Origin: Rubripirellula obstinata
GTDB taxonomy: Bacteria; Planctomycetota; Planctomycetia; Pirellulales; Pirellulaceae
Direction: 5' to 3'
Length of the DNA stretch: 62,029 nt
Assembly: GCF_001642955.1 (NCBI RefSeq)
Contig: NZ_LWSK01000024.1
Location: 1-62,029 of the forward strand
Shown: in pieces, positions 15,617-24,630 of the stretch
Layout of the letters: each line of letters starts with the position of its first letter
Position numbering within the stretch: position 1 is the stretch's first letter
Program-made: the position numbers and the translations under genes
Notes under the pieces: generated by a model
What the model was told of the DNA's origin: nothing
The model's database searches: none
What the model saw: the letters and a program-made list of their open reading frames with translations, nothing else

Positions 15617-18610
15617 ATGAGAGTTGGATTGATGCACGGAACGTTCTCTTTCTGCAAAACCGCAATCGCCTTTGTTTGGTTTGCGACTTTATTGGTTGCC
15701 GCATCGATTGCCGATGGCGAAGACGTGGCGGTTGAGCAGATCAAGCCGATCACTATTACGGGGCGAGTCGTCGACTTGGAATCTGCTGGCGTCTCCGGCG
15801 CTGAAGTTTCGGTGCAGTATCGGCAAATCTCTGGCATGGCGGAGGCGACTGCGACGACGGATGCTTCGGGTGACTTTTCAGTGAGCGTTAAGAGTAAGCC
15901 AATCGCTTTTCGACAGTGGGAAATTGTTGCCACGACAGACGATGGTCGCGAGGTCGGCTTTTTTCGGTACGACCAGTCGGAAGAAACGAACGCAAATTCC
16001 GAAATCGAAATCCAAGTCGAACCGGGGCAGCCGCGCGCTGTTGAGGTGCTTGATGCGGAGGGCAATCCGGTGGTCGGTGCTCGGGTCGTTCTGCAGTTAG
16101 CCTACCCGCACTCGGTCGATGGGCAATTCACGGATGAAAACGGTCGGCTTGAACTAATCGTACCAGAGTCCGAGCGTGTTCAATCGGTCATCGCTTGGAA
16201 GGATGACGTTGGGTTCGACTACCAGGTGTACGCGCTCGACCGAAACCAACAAGCCGACCTCAAGACTCCTGTGCCCGAGTTTCCGGTTGCCGGTGAAACG
16301 CTGCGACTCGACGGCGCTGTTCCGGTCACGGTGAAGGTCGTTGATTCATCTGGGTTGCCGATCAAAGGCGTCCGTCTCTATCCATGGATACTGCGAAAAG
16401 AGACGGCCAATCGCGAGTTGAATTTGAGCTACTTCACAGACTCCGTTTCTCAAGTCACTGACACATCAGGGCAAACAACATTCGCATGGATGCCGACGTG
16501 GCAAACGTCCATCGTCACCATTTGGCCCAACGTCGAAGGATACACTCGAACTCGGGCCAACTACGAGCCAGCGGTCGATCAGGGCGAATTCACTGTCACA
16601 CTGAATCAACTGGTCACGATCCAGGGAACGGTGTTTGACGATCAGGGCAAGCCAGCCGGTGGAATATCGGTGGGGGCCCGCGGCGATGGATATGGTTGGG
16701 ATAATGGGCGTGGTCAAACGACGTCGAACGATGACGGGACTTACAAACTGCAGGTTACACCGGAGCAGGTCTATATGGTCACGGCGGCTGACGACGAACG
16801 GGTCACGGATGCCGTCCCGAGTTTCGCAGTGAATGTTGACGAACCCGTTGTCGGGATTGACCTGCGGCTCCGCAAACCAACCCGCTTGACCGGGCGACTC
16901 ACCGAGGAACCGTCCGGCGATCCGATCCAGAACGAACGCGTGATCGTCTACCAATACGGCGACGACCTCAACTCCATCGAGGGAGCCACGATCGCCAATC
17001 CCGAAAACTCCAGTCGCTACATTCGCCCCATGTTGGTCAGAAACGCGCGAACCGATGACGAAGGACGATTCGAGTTTCGCTTGGGCGATGGTGCCTACGA
17101 CATTCGTCCGCCACGCCAGGAGAAGACTGAGAAATTTGAGGTGTCTGGCGAGGAATCACTGACCATCGATGTCACCACTGAGATTCAAAAGAAGGTGAAG
17201 TTGACTGGCGTCGTGCGTGAGCACAAAGAAGACAGGCCGCTTGCTGGCGTTCGATTGTCAGGCGTTTCGCAGCGGTTCAATGGCGATGACTGGGAAGCTC
17301 TTTCGGACGAAGATGGTTCGTTTGCCGTGGAGAGGCTGGGGGAACCAGCGTACGTTCACGCGGTCAGCGCGGATAAGTCGCTGGGGGCGGTCGCCATTTT
17401 ACCCGCCGATGAGAACACGCTTGAGATGCACCTCAAACCGACTGGATCCGCGTATGGCATCTTGCACGAAACCGATTCAGAAACGCCGGCGGCGCTGATA
17501 AAAATTCAATTCGGAATCCGGATCCCCGACGAAAACAATCAAACGTGGAGCAATCGGTTTGGCGGTTCTGTGGTCACCGACTCGGAAGGTCGATTTGAAC
17601 TGGTCGGATTGGTCCCTGGTTGGGAATACGAGCTTCATTTGGAACCCGGACCTGACGGGACCATCCCAAGTCTGGACAGTGTCAACATTGATCCAGGCCA
17701 GCGAGTCGATATGGGAACGATGACTATTCCTGCACCGCGAAAGCCGTACGTTCCTCCGACATTGGACGAACGGATTGCCAAAGCGATGGGTGTGGACGCA
17801 ACAGCGATGGATCGTTTCACGCGAGCGATCCCGCGCTGCAAATTGAACAAGCAGAAAATGCTGATGGTGATCGGCAAGCCCGATGATTCTCGCTTGCGAC
17901 GGTTCATGCAGCTTCGATACGAGGACCGCGACTTCCGCAAAGTTCGGGATGAGTTTCTGATCATGGCTTTGTCAACCAACACTCCGGACAACGTCGCCAG
18001 TGTCGAGCAGCTTTTTGATGAATTGAACGTGGAAACAACGGACGCGTCCACCGATTTTTCGATCGTCTTGATTGATTCCGAAGGAGCCCTAATCTCAGAC
18101 AACGCTGTCACGAATCTGCTTGAGGACGACGAACTGTCCAAAGACGTTGTGATCGAGTGGCTTCGATCTCACATCGGCCAACCCATCGACGCGAAGAAGC
18201 TGCTTGACGAGGCTCTCGCGCGAGCAAAGCAAGAAAACAAACGTGTGCTTGTTCAAGAAACGGCAACGTGGTGTGGCCCGTGTCACCTGCTGTCAAACTT
18301 CCTAAACGAAAACCGGCAATGGGAGACGGATTACCTTTGGATCAAGATGGACCATCGCTTCACCGGGGCTCGAAAAATCATGGCCGAACTACGCGGCGAT
18401 GCGAGCGGCGGCGTTCCCTGGTACGCAATCTTGGATTCCGATGGCGAAAAACTTGCCACGTCCAATCATTTTGAAACCGGCAACAACATCGGTTTCCCTT
18501 CACGCAAAGACGGACAAGAGCATTTCAAACGAATGCTGCTTGACACTCGACTTTCGATGACCGAAGACCAAGTCGATGCCTTCGTCGCTCAGCTCAAGAA
18601 GAAAAAGTGA
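15617..18610 (+). CDS. Large secreted protein: carboxypeptidase-regulatory-like repeats plus C-terminal thioredoxin domain
   Basis: A 997-residue protein with a signal peptide of about 30 residues (hydrophobic stretch AIAFVWFATLLVAAS). From ~45 to ~720 come several beta-sandwich repeats of the carboxypeptidase-regulatory or CNA-B kind, recognisable from recurring V-D-x-x-G-x-P and T-D-x-x-G-x-F phrases (for example VVDLESAGVSGAEV, TDENGRLEL, FDDQGKPAGGISV, TDSEGRFELVG). A helical, charged segment lies at about 725-860. The end is a thioredoxin-fold domain with the redox pair in TWCGPC (Cys886 and Cys889) and a cis-Pro candidate in GGVPWYAIL (about 935). It probably acts in the periplasm or at the cell surface. 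It is flanked by repeat islands on both sides. Confidence 0.9.
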   Translation: MRVGLMHGTFSFCKTAIAFVWFATLLVAASIADGEDVAVEQIKPITITGRVVDLESAGVSGAEVSVQYRQISGMAEATATTDASGDFSVSVKSKPIAFRQWEIVATTDDGREVGFFRYDQSEETNANSEIEIQVEPGQPRAVEVLDAEGNPVVGARVVLQLAYPHSVDGQFTDENGRLELIVPESERVQSVIAWKDDVGFDYQVYALDRNQQADLKTPVPEFPVAGETLRLDGAVPVTVKVVDSSGLPIKGVRLYPWILRKETANRELNLSYFTDSVSQVTDTSGQTTFAWMPTWQTSIVTIWPNVEGYTRTRANYEPAVDQGEFTVTLNQLVTIQGTVFDDQGKPAGGISVGARGDGYGWDNGRGQTTSNDDGTYKLQVTPEQVYMVTAADDERVTDAVPSFAVNVDEPVVGIDLRLRKPTRLTGRLTEEPSGDPIQNERVIVYQYGDDLNSIEGATIANPENSSRYIRPMLVRNARTDDEGRFEFRLGDGAYDIRPPRQEKTEKFEVSGEESLTIDVTTEIQKKVKLTGVVREHKEDRPLAGVRLSGVSQRFNGDDWEALSDEDGSFAVERLGEPAYVHAVSADKSLGAVAILPADENTLEMHLKPTGSAYGILHETDSETPAALIKIQFGIRIPDENNQTWSNRFGGSVVTDSEGRFELVGLVPGWEYELHLEPGPDGTIPSLDSVNIDPGQRVDMGTMTIPAPRKPYVPPTLDERIAKAMGVDATAMDRFTRAIPRCKLNKQKMLMVIGKPDDSRLRRFMQLRYEDRDFRKVRDEFLIMALSTNTPDNVASVEQLFDELNVETTDASTDFSIVLIDSEGALISDNAVTNLLEDDELSKDVVIEWLRSHIGQPIDAKKLLDEALARAKQENKRVLVQETATWCGPCHLLSNFLNENRQWETDYLWIKMDHRFTGARKIMAELRGDASGGVPWYAILDSDGEKLATSNHFETGNNIGFPSRKDGQEHFKRMLLDTRLSMTEDQVDAFVAQLKKKK

Positions 18611-18651
18611 TTCAACAAACGGCAATCCGGCAATCGGTTCTTTCGTCGGCC

Positions 18652-18953
18652 GTAGGCCGGCAACAAGCCGCTTCGGCGCTGTTCCGGCATGCCGTGTTGG
18701 CGCGGATTGCCGGAACCGCGTCGAAGACTCCTTGTTCCGGCCTACGTAACTTTCGTAGGCCGGCAACGAGCCGCTTCGGCGCTGTTCCGGCATGCCGTAT
18801 TGGCGTGGATTGCCGGAACTGCGTCGAAGACTCCTTGTTCCGGCCTACGTAACTTTCGTAGGCCGGCAACGAGCCGCTTCGGCGCTGTTCCGGCATGCTG
18901 TGTTGGCGCGGATTGCCGGAACTGCGTCGAAGACTCCTTGTTCCGGCCTACAA
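18652..18953. repeat. Three tandem 103-bp palindromic repeats (family D)
   Basis: Three near-identical copies begin at 18652, 18755 and 18858 with gtaggccggcaac. Each holds gccgcttcggcgctgttccg and ends ccttgttccggcctac; ends of a unit are complementary (gtaggccgg / ccggcctac). Frames through them are open in several phases but are not genes. An inverted relative occurs at 49853-49958 and a short one at 30245. Confidence 0.9.
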
Positions 18954-19016
18954 AAACGCTACGGCCTACAAAACATTGGCGGATCAACTTGCGGGCATCT
19001 AGTCGTGATTCAACGA

Positions 19017-19058
19017 AAAAAGCCGACGTCGCTCTTGATTGAGCGACGTCGGCTTTTT
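19017..19058 (-). terminator. Rho-independent terminator after tRNA-Glu
   Basis: A perfect 18-bp stem (19017-19034 with 19041-19058, core agccgacgtcgctc) and a 6-nt loop ttgatt. Read on the minus strand it starts 8 nt beyond the tRNA 3' end and ends in a T-run; the other strand also ends in Ts, so it could work in both directions and insulate the plus-strand repeats. Confidence 0.85.
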
Positions 19059-19066
19059 GTCAGTGA

Positions 19067-19139
19067 TGACCCCTACGGGACTCGAACCCGTGTTGCCGCC
19101 GTGAAAGGGCAGTGTCCTAGACCGCTAGACGAAGGGGCC
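19067..19139 (-). tRNA. tRNA-Glu (anticodon TTC)
   Basis: A 73-nt cloverleaf on the minus strand. The acceptor stem GGCCCCT pairs with AGGGGTC, followed by discriminator A. The D arm contains AGCGGTCTAGGAC, the anticodon loop reads CTTTCAC with TTC as anticodon, and the T arm has GGGTTCGAGTCCC. CCA is not encoded. It lies downstream of csrA on the same strand and is followed by a strong terminator. Confidence 0.97.
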
Positions 19140-19211
19140 GTCCAAGCGTTTCTTCGCGTCTCTACCATCAACAAAAGTGAGCATCGGCTCGTTGATGTTG
19201 TTGAAGTGAGC

Positions 19212-19240
19212 TTTTTACGAAGAGTTCGCCGATTCGTCAA
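19212..19240 (-). promoter_or_regulatory. Candidate sigma-70 promoter of tRNA-Glu
   Basis: On the minus strand TTGACG (19235-19240) is followed after 17 bp by TAAAAA (19212-19217), about 70 nt before the tRNA 5' end and downstream of csrA. The -35 matches 5 of 6 and the -10 matches 4 of 6. Confidence 0.5.
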
Positions 19241-19313
19241 GGGACCGATTGAAAGCTTCCCGATTTTGAAGATTCAACCTCGGTGTCGGCTAATGGGCGA
19301 ACGTATTTTCGCC

Positions 19314-19526
19314 CTAAGATTCAATCGGAGAATCTGACTCGATCGATGAACCTTCTTCTGCCGCGGCGCGCTGAATCGCATCGTAGACTTCGCGGCGATG
19401 AACTGGCACTTCACGTGGGGCTTCGACGCCTAGGCGTACTTTGTCACCACGGATCTCCACCACAACGATCTTGATATCGTTGTTAATGACGATGCTCTCG
19501 TTCTTCTTTCTTGATAAAACTAACAT
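19314..19526 (-). CDS. csrA: Carbon storage regulator CsrA
   Basis: A 70-residue RNA-binding translational regulator that binds GGA loops in mRNA leaders as a dimer. The start [14 protein letters not shown] and the segment [21 protein letters not shown] are nearly canonical, including the RNA-contacting residues of strand 1 (L4, R6) and of V-P-V-H-R-x-E-V-Y (R44 type). A tail of about 15 acidic and Ser-rich residues follows. The start is supported by AAGGA 7 nt upstream of the ATG. It stands alone on the strand before tRNA-Glu; no flagellar gene or FliW is in view. A 7-bp stem overlaps its stop codon (19295-19314) without a T-run. Confidence 0.97.
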   Translation of the reverse strand: MLVLSRKKNESIVINNDIKIVVVEIRGDKVRLGVEAPREVPVHRREVYDAIQRAAAEEGSSIESDSPIES

Positions 19527-20255
19527 TTTCCGTTCCTTTGATTAACCGGCCGCAGATTTCTTTGGGGGGTGTGTTTGCCTACAGTCCGATGTTTCGCAGG
19601 ATCCTCTCGCCAACATGACGCGACTTCTAAATCCGTACTACACCGCTTCGTAGACCGGTTGACACAAGCGGACTCCATGCCGCTCGCGATTCCTAACTCC
19701 TGAACTCTAGGTCAAAAATAACAAGAGTCAAGCAAACTCGCCTTGACAAGTATCGATTCATGACCCTCGACGCCCGATTTTGGCTGTCCTCGGCAGCGAA
19801 TTTGGCTCAAACGAACCGCCGAAATAGCTAGCAAACCATTGGTTTCCACAATTTCGCTCTCAAAATCGCGTGCCAAAGAACGATTTTCTGAGATTTTACT
19901 TTCTCAGCCCAGATTTTCGAGAATTTTTGGCGTTTTGATTTTTTTTTCAGAGCTGCGGGGTACTGTTACTCAATCAAAGAGAACATTTTGGTTGTGAGGT
20001 TCGTCATAATATCGGAAGCGAAGGATCAGACGAAAAAGACGGCATTCGCAATTTCACAATACTCCAATCATCCCCCCCACCTAATGCAGCACGGCTTGTC
20101 GGTTTAGTCGATTTCCAGACGGTACCGGTAGGCGGCTGCCTCGGAAGGCCTCGGGCTGAACAATCAGGCCCGGCCGCTTACGCGTCGCGGCTCACGAAAT
20201 CGGCCAGCAATTCCCACCAGACACAACAACTTTTTAACTGAGTAAAGTAAGATTC
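19527..20255. other. Intergenic region upstream of csrA (promoter region and repeat)
   Basis: No gene is seen in this 729-bp gap. It should hold the csrA promoter on the minus strand and the DUF2203 promoter on the plus strand. The first 450 bp are A/T-richer than the rest, with runs such as gatttttttttcag. A copy of the family E repeat (aggcccggccgcttacgcgt) lies at 20126-20195. Confidence 0.6.
19704..19731 (-). promoter_or_regulatory. Candidate csrA promoter
   Basis: Minus-strand TTGACT (19726-19731), a 16-bp spacer, then TAGAGT (19704-19709), about 180 nt before the csrA ATG. The -35 matches 5 of 6 and the -10 matches 4 of 6; it would imply a long leader. Inference from consensus only. 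Confidence 0.3.
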
Positions 20256-20771
20256 ATGGTTCGAGCGATCGAAAACAACGATGAACAACACAACGATGAG
20301 CAAAGCAGTGACGAGCAGCACAGTGTGATGCAAAGCTCATCGGGAAGAATGCTGTCCTATACACCCGCGCGAGCAACCAAAACTCTGCCGCTGGTAAGAC
20401 GAGTCGTGAAGGACTTGTTGGGTCTTGCCGGTTCAATGAATGACCGACAGTTGCAACTGGATGGATTCAGCCAACTTGGCGACACCATCGATCAAGCGGC
20501 TTATCGCGAAGAACTCGACGATGTTGAAAAATCGCTGACGGCGGAGAAGGCGAAGTGGCAGCAGTGTGTCGGGGAATTAACCGCAATTGGAGTTTCGCAC
20601 CACGTTCCCTTTGACGGAACGATTGATTTTCCGGCAATGTTAAATCGACGTCCGATTCGTTTATGCTGGCGTCCAGGCGACGAGGTTGTTGAATACTGGC
20701 ACGAAGTAAACGAATCATCGGCTGACCGAAAAAAGATCGACTTCAAGATGCTGCCCACCCTCGCTTCTTGA
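20256..20771 (+). CDS. DUF2203 domain-containing protein
   Basis: A 171-residue soluble protein. The N-terminal ~28 residues are low-complexity (repeats of D-E-Q and Ser), followed by the DUF2203 core: YTPARATKTLPLVRRVVKDL at ~32, a helical region with a Lys/Glu-rich segment, and the signature FPAMLNRRPIRLCWRPGDEVVEYWHE (about 127). The family has no known function. A second ATG at 20328 would remove the low-complexity head. It is convergent with the next gene; a hairpin of family B lies between them. Confidence 0.88.
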   Translation: MVRAIENNDEQHNDEQSSDEQHSVMQSSSGRMLSYTPARATKTLPLVRRVVKDLLGLAGSMNDRQLQLDGFSQLGDTIDQAAYREELDDVEKSLTAEKAKWQQCVGELTAIGVSHHVPFDGTIDFPAMLNRRPIRLCWRPGDEVVEYWHEVNESSADRKKIDFKMLPTLAS

Positions 20772-20809
20772 GCGTAACGCGTTTTACCGCGTGAGTTGCC
20801 TTGGGGATT

Positions 20810-20878
20810 TGATCCAAGGCCAGGGTTCAGTCAAGCTTGACCCGATCGTGGACTGAACCCTTACGGGATCAGCTACGT
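20810..20878. repeat. Imperfect palindromic repeat (family B)
   Basis: Arms around gccagggttcagtc and gactgaaccctta with gggatcagctacg on the right, placed between two convergent genes. The left outer arm is degraded compared with the copy at 9587-9658. Confidence 0.7.
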
Positions 20879-20893
20879 TTTGTAAACAACCTC

Positions 20894-21490
20894 TTAGGTG
20901 TCTTCAAAGAGGCTTCCGTCAAACAAGTCATCTGCATCTTCTTTTTTGTCCGGTGAATCCGGCGCAGGCAACTTCGCTGCTTCTTTCAGATCATCGTTCG
21001 TTGGCTCTGGCTGGCTGGCGTCGTTGCCGCGTCTTCGCTTCAGCGCTTTGACTTCTTTTTCAAGACTATTGACTCGCACGATCAGGCGAAGCACGAGGCC
21101 TCGCAGGTCATCGTCAGTCATGCCCGGCAAGACGGTTGCAAGTTGTTTGACTTCATCTTCGTCGTCCATTTTGTCCGCGATCTTTTTCGCAACAACACGG
21201 TTCCTGAGAAGTCCTTTGACCTGCTCGATCTGTTCTTTGATATTCGGCAACAGCGGATGCTTCTCGCCCATCGTGGCCTCCGCGTTTCGTAGCACGCGAA
21301 GTTGATCCACCAGCTCGCGACCTCGCTCGGTCTTCGTCAATTCCTCCACCGAGAACTCTGACTTGACCTCGACGTCGGCTGTTTTTTTGTCATCGGGATA
21401 CTTCATCCGTTCCTGTGCGACAGCATCGGTACAAACGAAGATGCCTGCGAAAAGAAACAGAAACGCTGCTGAGAAAGTCTTGGAAGTCAC
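20894..21490 (-). CDS. Exported coiled-coil protein of unknown function
   Basis: A 198-residue protein. The signal peptide (MTSKTFSAAFLFLFAGIFVCTDAVAQ) ends near residue 26. The mature part is charged and helical (LVDQLRVLRNAEATMGEK, IKEQIEQVKGLLRNRVVAKKI), with a likely coiled coil at about 130-152 (LRLIVRVNSLEKEVKALKRR), and an acidic, Pro-rich end. No family was recognised. It lies 155 bp downstream of the NfeD pair on the same strand and may share its transcript. Confidence 0.75.
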   Translation of the reverse strand: MTSKTFSAAFLFLFAGIFVCTDAVAQERMKYPDDKKTADVEVKSEFSVEELTKTERGRELVDQLRVLRNAEATMGEKHPLLPNIKEQIEQVKGLLRNRVVAKKIADKMDDEDEVKQLATVLPGMTDDDLRGLVLRLIVRVNSLEKEVKALKRRRGNDASQPEPTNDDLKEAAKLPAPDSPDKKEDADDLFDGSLFEDT

Positions 21491-21645
21491 GTCAACCCTT
21501 TATGTTGTACTGTCAGAGATCACTCTCGCGTCAGGCTCCAGGCTAATCGATGATGAGATTATTAGCGAGAATTCAGCTCGTAAATTCAGCATTGGGGACG
21601 AAAAAACTGTTGAAAACGGTGCGTTTGCGTGGATTTCAACCGTCT

Positions 21646-22215
21646 CTACAGATCTTCCAGCGATTCCTCCAGGGCCGCTGGCGAACGAACGCTTGATTCC
21701 CGAGCCACCTCTGCAGCCAATTCTTCGTCGGAAATAAGACGTACATGAACCCGGCCTCCTTCGACGCCGGTGACCTTGACGGTTGATCCTGCATCGATCG
21801 GCATCCCGATGCTGACCGCGTCGGTTTTCTGGCCGTCGATGACCACCAAACCGCTGGGCAGCAGATTGGTTTTGGCGATTCCTCGGTGCCCCACAAGGTC
21901 TTCGATCGCGACGCCGCCGCGAGTTCGTCGGGCTGGGCCGCGGTCGTCAATTTGTCCAGGCCGACGATTTAGCATTCGCCGACCGATCGGCGTGTGAGGC
22001 CAAACTCGCACCAAGCTGGTCAACAGAATCGGTGTCGAAATCAACGTGACAAAAAGCATCGTTAAGCCGAATGCAAAGCTGTGCGAAAACGCGATCACGA
22101 TTGAACTGATCACTGCCGCCGCTGCTGCCACACCCATTAACCCGCCGGTGGGCAAGAAAAACTCGGCGGTCAAAAACAGGTAGAACGCAACCAGCAATAG
22201 GATCGCGATGGTCAT
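21646..22215 (-). CDS. NfeD-like protein, short form (membrane segments plus OB-fold)
   Basis: A 189-residue protein with two hydrophobic stretches at 1-60 (FYLFLTAEFFLPTGG, then ISSIVIAFSHSFAFGLTMLFV) and a C-terminal NfeD OB-fold beginning at about residue 105 (IEDLVGHRGIAKTNLLPSGLVVIDGQKTDAV), whose G-x-x-G-x-A-x-T-x-L-x-P-x-G pattern is characteristic. NfeD proteins work with flotillin-like proteins in membrane organisation. Its start overlaps the end of the large NfeD gene by ATGA (22212-22215). Confidence 0.88.
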   Translation of the reverse strand: MTIAILLLVAFYLFLTAEFFLPTGGLMGVAAAAAVISSIVIAFSHSFAFGLTMLFVTLISTPILLTSLVRVWPHTPIGRRMLNRRPGQIDDRGPARRTRGGVAIEDLVGHRGIAKTNLLPSGLVVIDGQKTDAVSIGMPIDAGSTVKVTGVEGGRVHVRLISDEELAAEVARESSVRSPAALEESLEDL

Positions 22216-24533
22216 GGCGAGCTTGACTTTGATTCATCAAGTTCAACGATCACTTTGGTCGCGTGAACCTCGCAAACGCGAATCGGTTCACCGGTTCCGA
22301 TCATCGAACCATCGCTGACCACCTGAACGATCTGGTCACCGATTCGGGCTTTACCCGATGGTCGCAGCGGAGTCGTTGCAACACCGGCCTGTCCCATCAA
22401 ATCGCTGTAGTCGCCAAGCATCTCGCTTTGTTCAAGCCGCACCGCGTCGGGAGCCTCCATGACCAATCCGCTAAAAAACGGAACGTACGGAAAGAACCAT
22501 CGCATCACAACGAAGCCGCCAATCATTCCGGCCGCCCCCGCCAGTGCTCCCCAAACTCCGCGTGTGAACAAACCAATTTGATAAACGTTTTGCGGAATCA
22601 CAAACGTCTGACTCATCAACACAATTCCAAGCACCGTCAGCGAAAGCCCACCAACGCCGAAGACACCAAAGCCCGGAACGACAAACAACTCGATCGCAAT
22701 GCAGATTAACCCAAGCGATAATGCCAACAGCTCAAGCCATTCTGCGGTTCCGTTCAGAAACTTCATCCAGAAAAACATTGCAAAGCAAATCATGGCAACG
22801 AAACCAGGCAGACTTAATCCGGGCGCATTGGCTTCCGCCGATAACGCGGCGAAGCCAATGAACAACAGCAAGAACGAAAGTCCAGTGCTGCGTCCAAGCC
22901 GTTCAACAAACCGAACCAGCGACCGTTCGGCGACCGGTGGCGGCGTGCCGGCGAGTCCAATTTGTCGCGACGCAGCGTCAAGCGAATCGACTTGCTGATC
23001 AGCCAAACCCAGCGAGATTGCTTCGGCGGCCGACAAGCCGTTTGCCAACTCAATCCGTTGACCACGTTCCCATTTCTGTGCTTCGGATTCCGGGTCATCA
23101 CTCGCGTCCCACTCGGATTGCAGATCATCCGGCGACGCGTACCGAAGCCGTCCCGTTTTGCGATTGGTATAACGATAAACTTCCAGTTCTGGATTCAATA
23201 AACCGCGAATCAGTGCCGCGGGGCGATTGGTTTTCTTTGCGATCTCAGTAATCATCTCGTCATACTGTTTGATATCCTCGCCAAGCATCGTCGCTGCACC
23301 TTGACCACCGATGGTGGATTCCGGTTTCATGATCAGCGGCTTGCAGCTAAGAGCAATCAGCGCCGCGTCGCCACGTGCCTCACCACGAACAAAGCCCGCG
23401 ATGGTCGAAATCGGTGGCGGAGGATCCGCGAACCAAGTCGCCAACGATGCACTGCTGCCCAGTGATCCGCCAATCGAATCGATGCTGATCATCCAGGCAT
23501 CGACGTCGTCAGATGACAGCGTTGACGTCAGATTGCTTTGCCAACGCCGAGTCCGCGTGGGCGCGATCGATCCGGTGATTTCCAGCAGCACGGCTTTGGT
23601 CACGGTTCCGCTGCGACCTTGTCCCAACGGCAGGATCTCTGCCAGATCAAGTCGCTGGGCAACGTCGGTCATCGATGCAACCTTCGACGACGCAATTCGG
23701 CTGTCGCGAAGTTGGTCGGCGGTCATTCGTAGTGGCTGCCCGGGCAGACTCCACACTTCTTCGCCAAGCAGGTCGCCATCTCTGCGCAGCTCGGTCAATT
23801 CCTGGCCGGACGCGTAACCCTTTTCGCCACCGACTTTGGTGATCGCGGCAAGCTCTAACCCTGGATCCACTAGCGCCGAAACGATCGCGGGCGGAAACAG
23901 TCCGCGACGCCTGGCGATCGCCAAGTAATTTAGCTCAACGGTGTCGTCCAAAGCTCCTTCGCTGGAATCAGAACCTTGGATCACTGCGTCTGGTCCTACC
24001 AACAACAAATCCGATGCAATGATTGGCAATACTGAATGACCGCTGACTTGGCGATTGACCCAGGAAACAAGCCGAACCTTTCGCAACTGGTCGCCCGTCA
24101 TCGCTCTGGCCAACCGAAACGCATCATCGAATTCGGTTTCGTCACCGAGGTCTTGGTTGCTGCCCGCCTCAACCGCTTCATTAAGCACGTAACGCATCAC
24201 CACGGTGGCACGTCGATCATCGGGTGCTTGCTCGCCGGCGCTGACCAGCTTTTCGACGATTGACGTCGCGGCATCGGATGTCAACGGAATGGGAACATCG
24301 ATGACGAACCCATTGATCGCTTCGGGTGAGACCTCAGCGGATGGCTTTGCTTTTGAATCCGCAGGCTGATCGGCATGCAACTTGGATATTCCAGCGACTT
24401 GCAGCATTGCAAAAAGCAATACGCACAACCGCAAGATTGCCGCTAACGACGCTTTGGAAAGCGAAGCTGCGGACCGATGATGGCTCGGCGTCTCTGCGTC
24501 ACTGCGGCGCAGTTCAACTCGTTCTTCCTGCAC
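22212..24533 (-). CDS. NfeD family protein, long form with two ClpP-like domains
   Basis: A 773-residue membrane protein. After a hydrophobic N-terminal segment (about 26-50) there seem to be two ClpP/S49-like domains. The first spans about 70-300 (VSWVNRQVSGHSVLPIIASDLLLVGPDA). The second spans about 310-530 (MISIDSIGGSLGSSASL, GEARGDAALIALSCKPLIM, STIGGQGA). About five transmembrane segments follow at 545-680, and the end is an OB-fold (GVATTPLRPSGKARIGDQIVQVVSDG). In related NfeD proteases the serine lies in an A-x-S-A-G loop; here the second loop reads A-R-G-D-A, so activity is doubtful. The start codon is GTG. Confidence 0.88.
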   Translation of the reverse strand: MQEERVELRRSDAETPSHHRSAASLSKASLAAILRLCVLLFAMLQVAGISKLHADQPADSKAKPSAEVSPEAINGFVIDVPIPLTSDAATSIVEKLVSAGEQAPDDRRATVVMRYVLNEAVEAGSNQDLGDETEFDDAFRLARAMTGDQLRKVRLVSWVNRQVSGHSVLPIIASDLLLVGPDAVIQGSDSSEGALDDTVELNYLAIARRRGLFPPAIVSALVDPGLELAAITKVGGEKGYASGQELTELRRDGDLLGEEVWSLPGQPLRMTADQLRDSRIASSKVASMTDVAQRLDLAEILPLGQGRSGTVTKAVLLEITGSIAPTRTRRWQSNLTSTLSSDDVDAWMISIDSIGGSLGSSASLATWFADPPPPISTIAGFVRGEARGDAALIALSCKPLIMKPESTIGGQGAATMLGEDIKQYDEMITEIAKKTNRPAALIRGLLNPELEVYRYTNRKTGRLRYASPDDLQSEWDASDDPESEAQKWERGQRIELANGLSAAEAISLGLADQQVDSLDAASRQIGLAGTPPPVAERSLVRFVERLGRSTGLSFLLLFIGFAALSAEANAPGLSLPGFVAMICFAMFFWMKFLNGTAEWLELLALSLGLICIAIELFVVPGFGVFGVGGLSLTVLGIVLMSQTFVIPQNVYQIGLFTRGVWGALAGAAGMIGGFVVMRWFFPYVPFFSGLVMEAPDAVRLEQSEMLGDYSDLMGQAGVATTPLRPSGKARIGDQIVQVVSDGSMIGTGEPIRVCEVHATKVIVELDESKSSSP

Positions 24534-24630
24534 TGACCTTGGCCTCGTAAAAACTCTGAAGAGGGTTGAATCCTACGTTGAGTATACGCTGGTCGGCCAT
24601 GGATGCAGATGGTGGGCGAAATAGAGGGGA

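Noticed and set aside
18652-18953. CRISPR array
   Set aside because: Units are 103 bp with no variable spacers and no cas genes; they are palindromic repeats.
18607-19337. Frames of 80-181 codons through the tandem repeats and tRNA
   Set aside because: They are open because the repeats are GC-rich and period 103; one runs across the tRNA.
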